A stretch of DNA of 64,000 nt from Candidatus Hodarchaeota archaeon. GTDB lineage: Archaea > Asgardarchaeota > Heimdallarchaeia > Hodarchaeales > Hodarchaeaceae. Location of the stretch: positions 1 through 64,000 of the forward strand of contig JAEOTM010000187.1 in the NCBI GenBank assembly GCA_016839815.1, in the 5' to 3' direction. The position numbers were made by a program, and so were the translations under genes. Shown piece after piece: positions 27,154-35,789 of the stretch; within the stretch, counting starts at the first letter, position 1, and each line of letters opens with the position of its first letter. A model generated the notes under the pieces. That model was given only the letters and a program-made list of their open reading frames with translations, did no database searches and was not told where the DNA came from.

Positions 27154-28722
27154 CTAACCCTCCAGTAATTCTTCTTCAGATGAAATTTTATCAAAGTGTT
27201 TAGGATTGATATATACCTTAAGATAGAGGGAATAAAGTTCGTTTAACGCTTTAGAGCTTTCTCCAATCAAAGGTTTTACAGGATCAAACATTTCAATGGT
27301 TGGGAGTTCCTCGATTGTCTTTAAGTACATTAAAGATCTCATAGCTGTAGCCCAAGCAACTGATTGTTCTTTTTTCATAATACGTACTTTCAGATTAGTT
27401 AATGTTGCGAGTATTGATAAAAAAAATGGACTTTTCCTGGCAATCATTCCTGTAAGACGAATCTCTTTAGAATTATCATTTGAGACAAGAACTTCAAAAT
27501 TATGACGAAACATAAAGGAAATTCCTAAAATCAATGACATATATAGATCAAGAGGTTTTAAGGAGGTAAGATTTCCCTGAATAAACCCTCCTGTGATATT
27601 TCTTCTACCTTGCGGCCCTCTTGGCTCCCCTTCAATATATGGAAAAAATAAGGGTAGTGAGCGAATATAAGAGTGAAAAGATCCTTTTATTTGGGGGAGA
27701 AATAGTTTGATTTCCTCCTCTAACATGTCGATATTTAATTGATTAGTGTCTGTCAAATATCCCTCATAAAAGTTCTTGAAATTAGTAGCAAGCCAATCAA
27801 AAGACGTACCTACGTTATTAAAGGGAATTAATTCAATCCAAGCATCTTTACTTACATGAATAGATTGAATCATGCGACTATCATACTTTTCTTTGCGCGT
27901 ATGTCGCCACCGTCGTAAGGCACCTGTCGTACTGGCTGATCCAACTATAATGTCCGATCTTTGGCCGTGTGTGGCCCAAAAAGCATCAATCCCGTCAATT
28001 GTTCCTGCTACAATTTTGGAATTGCGGAAGAGATGATGGTCTGCCAATTCTGGGGATAAAGGAAGGACTGTACCGAGTGGAATAATTTTTGGTAATATTG
28101 ATCTTTCAAGCTCCAGTTTGTCAAGGAGCGTCCAATGCCAATTTTCTCGTTCAAATGAATATAATCCAGTGTATGAAGCGTTTGGTCAGGTACAAAAAAG
28201 ATCAGCAAAAGGAAGTGCTGATAAATTCCAAGAAATATAGTCATTTATTGTTGTTATCTTAGAACAATTCTCTAATTTTCCCTCTTCACTTAATTGTAGG
28301 AGCTGAACAAAAGGAAGTGCCCCACTAAACATACTTCCAGTTTTTTCTTGAAAATTATCTCCCAAATTCTTAATGAAATCATGTGCTCCCCTATAAGCAT
28401 AGGTGTAAGCTGGATTTAGGGGAGTTCCATCCTCGGAAAGAAGTACAAGAGATGGACCAATACTGGAAACACTCAAAGATAGAACTTGAACGTTCTCAAT
28501 TGTATTATTTAATTCCAAAAATATGCGATTGAGAGTTTCATTCAAATTCTGGAGTTCAATTCGGTTATCTTCATCCCAAATCTGGTTATCAGTATTTTTT
28601 AGCGTTTGGTAAGAAAAATTACGCTTTTTAATTGTATTTCCACTTATATCCAATAGTAATACTCGTATTCCTGATGTGCCCACATCTATACCTAGACAAG
28701 CTTTAATTATTTTGGTCACCAC
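27154..28722 (-). pseudogene. FGGY-family carbohydrate kinase interrupted by one in-frame TGA (gluconokinase-like)
   Basis: Two minus-strand pieces (28722-28186 and on to 27154) lie in the same reading frame, separated only by a TGA at 28186-28188. Read through, they give about 522 residues, the normal FGGY length. The N-terminal lobe has the phosphate-binding GIDVGTSGIRVLLLD. Sequence flanking the stop reads ADLFCT-stop-PNASYTGLYSF, the conserved T-E/D-x-x-N-A-S region of FGGY kinases. The C-terminal lobe has IVAGTIDGIDAFW (catalytic Asp region), GSASTTGALRRW and a LTGMIARKSPFFLSIL segment. No frame change or other lesion is visible. It is first in an operon with LarA (15 bp downstream) and Gnd, so a gluconate kinase role is inferred. 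A recent nonsense mutation, a sequencing error or stop readthrough are all possible. Confidence 0.8.
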
Positions 28723-28886
28723 TATCAGAAACTCTTTAGAATAGAACCATCTCTAGTTTTATTTTGTTTTCGAAACAGAGATTATTAAAGTTGTTTCTCT
28801 TCTAATAGAGATTCTATCTAAAGTTGGGACAATAAGATTGCGAATTCAATCGTGTATGCTAATATATGCAAAAAGAAGAAGGATAG

Positions 28887-29069
28887 TTAAAGGATTTGTG
28901 ATTGTTGGTTTTCAAAGAAAGTTTTACCAAGTCCCATTATTATCCATAAGATGAAAGAAACTACAGTAGCCAATTTATCCAAGAATAATCCACTTATCGC
29001 GAAGAGAATGCCTAAGATGCCCACAATGATAAATATTTGATCATTTTTCATTTTCTTCACAGATTTCAT
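28887..29069 (-). CDS. Small two-helix membrane protein
   Basis: The 60-residue product has a basic start (MKSVKKMKND), two hydrophobic helices (IFIIVGILGILFAISGLFL and ATVVSFILWIIMGLG) and a short polar tail. It follows the ABC-2 permease gene by 30 bp on the same strand, but a T-tract lies between them and no clear Shine-Dalgarno is seen. The hydrophobic pattern supports a real peptide; no family is recognised. Confidence 0.45.
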   Translation of the reverse strand: MKSVKKMKNDQIFIIVGILGILFAISGLFLDKLATVVSFILWIIMGLGKTFFENQQSQIL

Positions 29070-29073
29070 CGTT

Positions 29074-29092
29074 AGAATAAAAAAAAGGAGGG
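29074..29092 (-). terminator. Oligo-T tract after the ABC-2 permease gene
   Basis: The minus strand reads CCCCTCC followed by a run of eight T within 30 bp of the permease stop. Such U-tracts terminate archaeal transcripts. Confidence 0.4.
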
Positions 29093-29099
29093 GATGAAG

Positions 29100-29840
29100 T
29101 TACAATATTGCTGTCTTTCTCTGAAATAAAGTAATTCCGAGAACAATACCTCCGATGCCCCACAACGCTATTAAAATAAGATTTAATCCAATTGCTTCAA
29201 AAGTAGAATTACCCAAGTTCATTACTTGGGTCATAGCCTCAACTGCAAGAGAAGTTGGTAAGATATCGATTAGAGTCTCATCCATAAATGCTCCTCCAAG
29301 AAATTGTAGAGGTAGTATTACAAACCAAGCTAAACCACCAGCTGAGCTAGCATTCGTAATAAATGATGCCAAGATTAAACCGAAGCCAAGAGAAGTAATT
29401 GTTACCAAGAAGGGTATGAAGAATAGAAGCAAGACATTTCCATTAGGATGGTAATTTATCCCCAACAATGATCCAGCAACCAGCAAGATAACTACTTGGA
29501 ATGCACCAACTATAGCCTGTGAGACTAAACCTGAAATGAGTAGAGTTTCTCGTGATACTGGTGTCGTTGACAATCTTTGTAGGGTACCTGATTCCTTTTC
29601 TTCAGCGAGATGTGCAGTTAATTGCGAAATAATAACTACTGGTCCTGTTATCAGTAATCCAGGACCCATTACCGTAAGGACATCAGATCCATAAGCAAAT
29701 GTGATTAGGACTATAAAGAGTAATGGGTATCCTAAGAGCCAAACTACTTGAGCTTTGTCTCTTGTCATTGATTTCAGATTTTTTACAACTAAATCTTTTA
29801 ATTTATTTAGATTTTCTGTTCTAGTAATTAATAATTTCAA
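29100..29840 (-). CDS. ABC-2 type transporter permease
   Basis: The 246-residue protein has six predicted helices and the ABC-2 hallmarks: a cytosolic start (NLKSMTRDKAQVVWLLGYP), the ALVVISQLTAHLAEEKESGTL-type coupling helix after helix 2, and RLSTTPVSRETLLIS. These subunits dimerise and export drugs, lipids or polysaccharide. The start overlaps the ATPase gene's stop by 4 bp, so both form one exporter. The exported compound cannot be deduced. Confidence 0.9.
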   Translation of the reverse strand: MKLLITRTENLNKLKDLVVKNLKSMTRDKAQVVWLLGYPLLFIVLITFAYGSDVLTVMGPGLLITGPVVIISQLTAHLAEEKESGTLQRLSTTPVSRETLLISGLVSQAIVGAFQVVILLVAGSLLGINYHPNGNVLLLFFIPFLVTITSLGFGLILASFITNASSAGGLAWFVILPLQFLGGAFMDETLIDILPTSLAVEAMTQVMNLGNSTFEAIGLNLILIALWGIGGIVLGITLFQRKTAIL

Positions 29841-30787
29841 TTGCGTAGCCTCCTACCAGTTAAATCAATAAATACATCCTCGAGTGTATTCGCTCGGACA
29901 GAAATATCGTACATCTCCACCCTAACCGCATCCATGATCTCAGATATTCTGCGTAAACCACCGAGTGCATTGAGTACAATTCTCTGTTTTCCAAGATTTT
30001 TGCCCCATCGGACATATTCGAGCATTTTTGCCCTCTCAATCACATCAAGTCTCATATCAGGGTTGTTGATCTTGAACTCGATATTGTCACCTTCACCTAA
30101 TCTTCCTTTCAGTTCCTGAGGAGTACCTGTGGCTATGATTTTACCGTGATCGATAATTGTAAGTGCATCTGAGAGATCATCAGCTTCCTCCATACTATGA
30201 GTAGTAAGAATAATAGTACTCTTTCTTTCTTGGAATTCTTTTATGAAATCCCATACCACACGTCGTGATTGAGGATCTAATCCAGCAGTTGGCTCATCAA
30301 AGAATAAAAGTTCAGGTTCATGAACCACAGCCATGAGAACGTTCAATCGACGTTTCATACCACCAGAGAATGTCTTGGTTAAAGAATCAGCTCGATTTAA
30401 CAAGTTCATTTGACCTAAAAGTTCATCAGTACGCTCTTTGTAGTCTTTTTTGGCAATTCCGTGCATTTGTGCAATAAGATGGATATTTTCACGGGCAGTT
30501 AATCGGGGATAGATTACTAGCTCTTGTGGACATACACCAATGCGCTTCTTGATTTCGTTTCTATTTTTCAGCAGGTCATATCCGAGGATAGTGGCACTTC
30601 CACTAGTCGGATAAAGAATAGTAGACAGCATGCGAATTGTGGTAGATTTTCCCGCTCCGTTGGGGCCAAGGACTCCGTATAGGGAACCTTTTGGAATTTT
30701 TAAATCAATACCATCAACAGCATGAATATCAACAAAAAATTTTCGTAAATTATATGTTTCAATTGCATATTCCAATTTTTTCACCAT
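29837..30787 (-). CDS. ABC-2 exporter ATP-binding protein (DrrA-like)
   Basis: The 316-residue ATPase has Walker A GPNGAGKST, Q-loop CPQELVIYPRLTARENI, signature FSGGMKRRLNVLMAVVH, Walker B LLFFDEPTAGLDPQ and H-loop LTTHSMEEAD. The last 80 residues (from about 235) form the DUF4162-type tail seen in DrrA/CcmA-like exporters. It is the first gene of the exporter pair. Its promoter region carries a TATA-like CTTATAAG and an 8-bp inverted repeat close to the likely start site, so repression of the exporter is plausible. Confidence 0.93.
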   Translation of the reverse strand: MVKKLEYAIETYNLRKFFVDIHAVDGIDLKIPKGSLYGVLGPNGAGKSTTIRMLSTILYPTSGSATILGYDLLKNRNEIKKRIGVCPQELVIYPRLTARENIHLIAQMHGIAKKDYKERTDELLGQMNLLNRADSLTKTFSGGMKRRLNVLMAVVHEPELLFFDEPTAGLDPQSRRVVWDFIKEFQERKSTIILTTHSMEEADDLSDALTIIDHGKIIATGTPQELKGRLGEGDNIEFKINNPDMRLDVIERAKMLEYVRWGKNLGKQRIVLNALGGLRRISEIMDAVRVEMYDISVRANTLEDVFIDLTGRRLRN

Positions 30788-30799
30788 TTTGATTTTTCT

Positions 30800-30827
30800 G
30801 GTTATTCACCATTTCAACCGAATAACC
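30800..30827. promoter_or_regulatory. Perfect 8-bp inverted repeat in the ABC exporter leader
   Basis: GGTTATTC at 30800-30807 and GAATAACC at 30820-30827 are perfect inverted repeats with a 12-bp spacer (half-site centres 20 bp apart). A TATA-like CTTATAAG lies at 30842-30849 on the minus strand, so the dyad straddles or follows the predicted start site, a usual place for a repressor operator. It could instead act as an RNA hairpin just upstream of the ATG at 30787. Confidence 0.5.
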
Positions 30828-30877
30828 TTAGAAATCACCTCCTTATAAGATAGAACTAGTTTCTGCGGTGCCAAATG

Positions 30878-30926
30878 GCTTGTACAGCAATTCTGCTTGC
30901 TTTTCAAGCAACTTTGCGATACAAGC
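30878..30926. promoter_or_regulatory. Nested inverted repeats between divergent genes
   Basis: An outer pair GCTTGTA (30878-30884)/TACAAGC (30920-30926) encloses an inner pair TGCTTG (30894-30899)/CAAGCA (30905-30910). All four half-sites share CTTG. The block lies between the exporter operon and the plus-strand membrane-protein gene, so it may bind a regulator of either side. Confidence 0.4.
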
Positions 30927-30967
30927 AATAATTTGGGTTAATAAAGAAAACGAGTAAAAGGAATCCT

Positions 30968-31648
30968 ATGAATGATCAGTCTATTTCCAAAGGAGAGATA
31001 AAGCAATTACTCTTTTTCATGAATAGGATCAAGGTTTTTGAAAAAACTTTTGTGGTTCAGAAGGATTCAATCACTAGATTGATTTGGGGTCTTCTTTTAG
31101 TTGGTGCAGGAATTTTAAGTTTTGTAATAACACAAATGGCCTATATCATTGAAGACTATGGAATTTTCTCCCTTATACCATGGATCTTGGCGATATTTTC
31201 AGGATTAGTAATTCAGATCTTTTCTGATCGACATATTACTAATATATATAGCTGGAAACCATCAGATGAGAAAGTAGAAAGTGATACAATTTTTATGTCT
31301 CTCGCTTTTATTCTTATCGGAGTAGTCGTCGTAATTACAAATACTCCTGAATTGTTTATCTTCACTTTCCCATCCATATCATTGATCTCGGGTTTTATAA
31401 CCCTAGTGAATGATAGGAAGTATTTCCGAGAAAATTCGGACATATTAAATGAAAAATATGCCTATTTCACCCCTGTTGTATGTACGATCATCGCGGGATT
31501 AATGCTAATTGCCTCTCTTATCGATCGATCTTTCTATATTTATGATAGCATGGCTTTTGGCGTTGGTTTTGGAGGTAGCTTCAGCTTAACCGCGTTTTGG
31601 AACCGAAAGAAAGTTAATGCCTATATTGAACAAACCGATATAGATTAG
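30968..31648 (+). CDS. Hypothetical six-helix membrane protein
   Basis: The 226-residue product has six helices, including LIWGLLLVGAGILSFVITQM, FMSLAFILIGVVVVIT and YFTPVVCTIIAGLMLIASLI, after a charged 28-residue N-terminal segment. No known motif is seen. It lies 47 bp before a winged-helix regulator gene on the same strand, so the two are likely co-transcribed; small membrane proteins paired with such regulators are common in archaea. Confidence 0.65.
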   Translation: MNDQSISKGEIKQLLFFMNRIKVFEKTFVVQKDSITRLIWGLLLVGAGILSFVITQMAYIIEDYGIFSLIPWILAIFSGLVIQIFSDRHITNIYSWKPSDEKVESDTIFMSLAFILIGVVVVITNTPELFIFTFPSISLISGFITLVNDRKYFRENSDILNEKYAYFTPVVCTIIAGLMLIASLIDRSFYIYDSMAFGVGFGGSFSLTAFWNRKKVNAYIEQTDID

Positions 31649-31695
31649 ACAGCCAAAACATAAAAACTTGAAAATTCTCACATGTTCTGATCAAT

Positions 31696-32031
31696 GTGAT
31701 TCCTGATAGTTCTGAAGAAAATCAACTAAAGACTATTTTAGAAGTCGATAGTGATATTCATAACCCAGCGCGTATGTCTGTCTTGATGTTCCTTCTTCCA
31801 CGAGGACGGGCAACGTTTACATTAATTCAAAGATGTTTAGAATTAACATCAGGGAATCTCTCATCTCATATAAAGAAATTACAAACAAAGGGGTATGTAG
31901 AAGTCAAAAAAACATTTATTGACCTTAAACCCACTACTGAAGTCTATATTAGTCCCAAGGGCCGAGAGTCGATTATTGAATATGCTAAAAACCTTTCTAG
32001 CGTTTTTCAAAATATGTTAAATGATGTATAG
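31696..32031 (+). CDS. Winged-helix transcriptional regulator
   Basis: The 111-residue protein is a single winged-helix domain: NPARMSVLMFLLPRGRATF leads helix 1, RCLELTSGNLSSHIKKLQTKGYVEV is the recognition-helix region with the typical 'LSSHIKKL' pattern, and the wing follows (KKTFIDLKPTTEVYISPKGRE). It matches the MarR/ArsR-like archaeal regulators of the HTH_27 type. The start is GTG at 31696. It may regulate the preceding membrane-protein gene or the divergent ABC exporter operon, both of which have inverted repeats nearby. Confidence 0.82.
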   Translation: MIPDSSEENQLKTILEVDSDIHNPARMSVLMFLLPRGRATFTLIQRCLELTSGNLSSHIKKLQTKGYVEVKKTFIDLKPTTEVYISPKGRESIIEYAKNLSSVFQNMLNDV

Positions 32032-32399
32032 TAGTTTTCATTTGTAATCGGTTGTTTTAAGAGTAATATAGAATACTGAACCTGTAGATGGATCTGCATG
32101 CAAGGTGAATCAAAAAGCTGTGAGTCACATATCCACTATCTGGAGAAGGTATATTCAAAGCAGAAATTTGCCATCAGTATTAGAAAAAATAGCCATATAT
32201 TGGCCAAAGTATTAAATTTAATTGAAGTAGTATCTGCTAGGTTCTCTACGCTTTAAAAAATCATAGTATATTATTTTTAGGAATGTTAACTAGAGTTCAC
32301 AACAATGCTTGATTTGGCGGGATTTTTCGATAGGTAATTCTTGAAGAGATAAAAATTATATAGCATACATTTTCAATAACCTTTTCTACAGGAGTTGAG
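32032..32399. other. Intergenic region with promoter-like sequence near its right end
   Basis: No RNA gene or repeat is visible. AAATTATATAG at about 32353-32363 resembles a TATA element and would place transcription start shortly before the GGAG Shine-Dalgarno of the next gene. A 36-codon plus-strand GTG frame at 32105-32215 is open but lacks a Shine-Dalgarno and recognisable homology. Confidence 0.4.
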
Positions 32400-33551
32400 G
32401 TGTTTCAAACCTTGAAAGAAGGAGTACTAAAATATTCAGTCTTACTTAAATGGATTCAAATAATTGGTTGGTTAATAATATCTCTGGGACTATTGTTTTT
32501 CTTAGGCATTTTTAAGATAGATTTCGAGTATTCCCTTATTGGAGCGCCTATTAATTCTCTCTATGGAATTACTTACGTAGCTCTCTACGCATTTGGAGGA
32601 TACTTAGTTTTCTTTGCATTATTATTACTCCTTCCAGTCTTAGATCGGGAGTACCTAGATAGAATGAAAAGCTACCTTTCTCTATCCCTCATACTGAGTA
32701 TCGTCGGAGGGGGACTTATTCTTTATTCATTGTTGGTAGCGTTTGATATTCTTCCCTCACTTGCTTCTACTCACAAATGGGTTGATTATTTCATACTTGG
32801 ACTAATTTTATTTTGTTCAAATTACATAACACTAATTTTTTCTACTGAAGATTTTCATTCTTGGGCTGTTTACGACAGAATTTGGTTCATATTGATAGGA
32901 ATAGGAATTACTTTGGAAATTATGTCGCTCCTCGCATACTGGTCCCTTCTAAAGAGTATTCAGATTTCTCCAGGATCATGGGGGGATTTATATTCTTTTG
33001 GACTGGTCTTTCTATTTCTTGGTGGTTTTCCGTTTTTATTGTCGTATAAACCCACAAATAAAACGACAGCAACTGTCTTAGGGAGTATTTCAATTATCCT
33101 CATTATTTCAGGTCTAATAACGTATCTTGCTCCAACTCTTGCTCTTAACGGCATCCTCTTTAATACAACATTATTTAAATATAATAAATATTTTGATTTT
33201 CTCTTCTATGGCTCATTACTCCTTATTAGTGGGATTTCTGTCGCCTCAACAAATAAAAAAATTCAGAGATATTTCAAAACAGTTTCTTCACTATGGATAG
33301 TGATTTTATTCTTTGGGCTCACTCAGTATCTTACGTCAATTCTGATGGAGATTACCGATACTCATTTCATCGATTTTGGCTTGGATGTTCTATTTCAGCA
33401 GAGTGATAGAGGATCCCTCTTCTTCGGGATGACCTGGAATGTGTTCTTTTTCAATGGGTTCATAACTACTCTAATAGGATTAATTGTTTGTAACAGACTT
33501 ATCATTCAGGAAACAGCTTTTAGTGAGAGTACAACTCTTGGAGAGGAATAA
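32400..33551 (+). CDS. Hypothetical ten-helix membrane protein
   Basis: The 383-residue protein is almost wholly membrane-embedded, with about ten helices such as IIGWLIISLGLLFFLGIF, LSLSLILSIVGGGLILYSLLV and LLISGISVASTN, and short polar loops. I recognise no transporter or enzyme motif. The start is GTG at 32400 with GGAGTTGAG just upstream. It is convergent with the ferredoxin gene and stands alone. Confidence 0.6.
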   Translation: MFQTLKEGVLKYSVLLKWIQIIGWLIISLGLLFFLGIFKIDFEYSLIGAPINSLYGITYVALYAFGGYLVFFALLLLLPVLDREYLDRMKSYLSLSLILSIVGGGLILYSLLVAFDILPSLASTHKWVDYFILGLILFCSNYITLIFSTEDFHSWAVYDRIWFILIGIGITLEIMSLLAYWSLLKSIQISPGSWGDLYSFGLVFLFLGGFPFLLSYKPTNKTTATVLGSISIILIISGLITYLAPTLALNGILFNTTLFKYNKYFDFLFYGSLLLISGISVASTNKKIQRYFKTVSSLWIVILFFGLTQYLTSILMEITDTHFIDFGLDVLFQQSDRGSLFFGMTWNVFFFNGFITTLIGLIVCNRLIIQETAFSESTTLGEE

Positions 33552-33578
33552 AAAGTAATAATCCAGTGGTTTATAGTC

Positions 33579-34352
33579 TTAATTTCTAGGAATTAGTTTA
33601 AGTGCATTATACGAGCAAACTGATACACATAATCCACATCCAACGCAATTATCGGCAAAAAAGACAGTTTTTTCTTCGATAGTGTTCAAAGCATCAAAAT
33701 GGCACCGTTCAACACAGCTACCACAATGCGCGCATATATCACTTTTATGAACAGCAATAAAATGGCTGTTCCTAACAATTTTCGCGTTTATTAATCGATT
33801 AACTGAATTAAGCATAACACAACAACATGGACAACAATTACAAATAACGTAAAAAAATTCTTTCGTTGGGGCAGTGATTAGTTGATGAACAAGACCAATT
33901 TTGTCCGCTTTATAAAGAACCCTTTTGATTTCATCTATTGTTGCGGATTTCAAAGGTGTTCGTTTGCCCACTTCCGATAACTTCTCTGCGGTACCCACAT
34001 GAATGCAAGTCCATTTAGGATTGTCACAATTATTCCGAGTTGTTCTACAATAGCAATACCCAAGAGCTAATGATGGTAAACGTTCAATAATACCAACAAG
34101 TTCCTCTGTAGATACGATTTGATAATCACTTTCAAGGGCAGAATTTATAGGAATAACTGTACTTCCATAAATTTGGTTAAAGTGGGATTCTGACCAATCA
34201 AAGAAACCTGGAGATATTCTTGAATCAAAAATTCTTCGGAATTCAAGAATCGGAACTTCTAAGATTCCAAAAATAGTTGATACTGCACGTCCAATGCGTG
34301 GAAATGCCAATAGATACTTTATTTTGGAATCTATCTTCTTCAGAAGCTCCAT
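33579..34352 (-). CDS. Cysteine-rich ferredoxin-like protein with two C-terminal [4Fe-4S] motifs
   Basis: The C-terminal 55 residues form a bacterial-type 2[4Fe-4S] ferredoxin domain: CAHCGSCVERCHFDA and CVGCGLCVSVC. Two more cysteine groups lie earlier, CYCRTTRNNCDNPKWTC in the middle and CNCCPCCC shortly before the ferredoxin domain, so more metal sites are possible. About 100 N-terminal residues show no motif. I place the start at the ATG at 34352, with a weak GAGTGA 5 nt upstream, rather than the in-frame GTG at 34361. Homologues of this layout exist in anaerobes as electron carriers of unknown partner. It faces the EamA gene divergently with a gap of only about 60 bp. Confidence 0.75.
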   Translation of the reverse strand: MELLKKIDSKIKYLLAFPRIGRAVSTIFGILEVPILEFRRIFDSRISPGFFDWSESHFNQIYGSTVIPINSALESDYQIVSTEELVGIIERLPSLALGYCYCRTTRNNCDNPKWTCIHVGTAEKLSEVGKRTPLKSATIDEIKRVLYKADKIGLVHQLITAPTKEFFYVICNCCPCCCVMLNSVNRLINAKIVRNSHFIAVHKSDICAHCGSCVERCHFDALNTIEEKTVFFADNCVGCGLCVSVCSYNALKLIPRN

Positions 34353-34413
34353 GATGTTCACTCAAGGATATTAATTCGTTTGAAAACCCGACAAAAAAAA
34401 AACCAATTGAGTA

Positions 34414-35364
34414 ATGGAACGAGAGATTTTGAGTAATAATGAACTTTTCGGAATAATGCTAGCGTTCAGTGCAGCAATTTGTTGGGGTTCGACTGGTGTA
34501 TTGTATAAGGCTGTTATAAAAGTAGAACATTCACTTTTCCTAACCATGACATTTCGGGGAATGATTGCAGTTCCGTTTTTGGCTGTGATAACATATATTA
34601 CTACAGGATTTGGAGCGTTATCTTTGTTTCTCCAGCCTGATGTTCTGCCAATCCTTCTCTTTTCAAGTTTGTTCGTTACTCTCGGAGATTTGATCTTTTT
34701 TGCCTCTCTAAAAAGAATTGATGTCTCAAAATCACAACCTGTCGCTGGGATATATCCACTATTCACAATAGTCCTACTTATCATGTTTGGAGTAGAAGTG
34801 GTATCTCTCGAGGTGATTCTAGCGACTTTGATACTGATCGTAGGAGTAGGTTTTGTTTCTCAACAAAATCAATCTACATCGGGTTCATCATCTTTAGAAA
34901 ATACCGTAATTCGAGAGGGATTAATTTTAGCGATATTAGCAGCAATTTTTTGGAGTTTCGGAATTTTAACTTTAGATTATCTTCTTGAACTTCCTGGAAT
35001 TGATGTTTTATCATTAGCTACTATACGATTTAGTATTTTAACTATATTAATGGCTCTTACTTGGTTAATATTAGATAAATACTCACTTTTCTTCCCAAAG
35101 AATACTTTTTCACAATCACCAATATCGAGAAGAGACATCCTCATATTTGGCCTGACCGGGATTCTCAGTTGGGGAGTAGGTGGGGTGGCATTCTTTACTG
35201 CATTAGAAATGATTGATACATCACAAGCCACACCAATATCATCAATCAATCCTCTAATTGCGGTCGTTCTAGGGATTATATTTCTTAAAGAAAGGATTTC
35301 TCATATACAAGCAGTTGGGGTACTGCTTGTTTGCGTAGGAACGATTCTTATTTCAATTAATTAA
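34414..35364 (+). CDS. EamA/DMT-family metabolite transporter
   Basis: This 316-residue permease has ten helices in two EamA repeats. The first repeat begins LAFSAAICWGSTGVLYKAV and ends SQPVAGIYPLFTIVLLIMFGVEV. The second begins LAILAAIFWSFGILTLDY and ends ATPISSINPLIAVVLGIIFLKERIS. The P-x-x-x-x-x-GEx-type end-of-repeat motifs are visible as PLFTIVLLIMFGVE and PLIAVVLGIIFLKE. DMT carriers export amino acids or related metabolites; the substrate is unknown. Confidence 0.9.
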   Translation: MEREILSNNELFGIMLAFSAAICWGSTGVLYKAVIKVEHSLFLTMTFRGMIAVPFLAVITYITTGFGALSLFLQPDVLPILLFSSLFVTLGDLIFFASLKRIDVSKSQPVAGIYPLFTIVLLIMFGVEVVSLEVILATLILIVGVGFVSQQNQSTSGSSSLENTVIREGLILAILAAIFWSFGILTLDYLLELPGIDVLSLATIRFSILTILMALTWLILDKYSLFFPKNTFSQSPISRRDILIFGLTGILSWGVGGVAFFTALEMIDTSQATPISSINPLIAVVLGIIFLKERISHIQAVGVLLVCVGTILISIN

Positions 35365-35383
35365 GAAGTAAAACAATGACACT

Positions 35384-35764
35384 CTACTCAATGTTCAAAG
35401 CTCTTCTATTCTCCTCTGTATCAAGATAGATTCGCCATTCAACAATCTGATCATTTTCAACTTTGGCGGTCCAAATAGCTGGTCCATCAAGTACAGGTTC
35501 AGAACATTCAGAATGACCTAACAGAATCACATCATTCCCTCGGGAGATTACAGTATGGAAAATATTTCTATAATCAGGATATTCCGCAAAAAATTCTTTC
35601 CAGCTGATTTTCATCTGTTCTTTGCTTTCTACACGATTTTTGCTATCAATAAAATGGTGATTATCAGCCATCAGACTGATAACACCTTCTAAATCTCGAT
35701 TGTTGATGTATTCATTGTATAGAAGTGAAGTAAGTTTCGGATCTCTTGTTTTCATTTTCACCAA
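35384..35764 (-). CDS. SnoaL/NTF2-like protein
   Basis: The 126-residue protein has the alpha+beta cone pattern of SnoaL-like proteins: a helix (LTSLLYNEYINNRDLEGVISLMADNH split by a turn), then HHFIDSKNR, a FFAEYPDYR helix, and the strands NIFHTVISRGNDVILLGHSE and AIWTAKVENDQIVEWRIYLD. Such domains form small enzymes or ligand-binding proteins. No catalytic residues can be assigned. Convergent with the EamA gene (19 bp). Confidence 0.75.
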   Translation of the reverse strand: MVKMKTRDPKLTSLLYNEYINNRDLEGVISLMADNHHFIDSKNRVESKEQMKISWKEFFAEYPDYRNIFHTVISRGNDVILLGHSECSEPVLDGPAIWTAKVENDQIVEWRIYLDTEENRRALNIE

Positions 35765-35789
35765 TTTAATAATCTATTTAGTTTAGATG

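Noticed and set aside
28186..28188. TGA in the FGGY kinase as a selenocysteine codon
   Set aside because: FGGY kinases have no cysteine or selenocysteine function at this position, and the 15 bp between this gene and larA leave no room for a 3' SECIS element.
30834..30842. GGAGGTGAT on the minus strand as the Shine-Dalgarno of the ABC ATPase gene
   Set aside because: It lies 47 nt from the ATG and directly next to the TATA-like box, so it is probably not transcribed or not used for this start; the GTG frame it precedes is only ten codons.
32105..32215. A 36-codon GTG frame as a gene
   Set aside because: No Shine-Dalgarno and no recognisable motif; chance open frame is likely at this length.
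34371..34784. A 137-codon minus-strand frame
   Set aside because: It is antisense to the first helices of the EamA permease, whose sequence is clearly conserved; no motif of its own.
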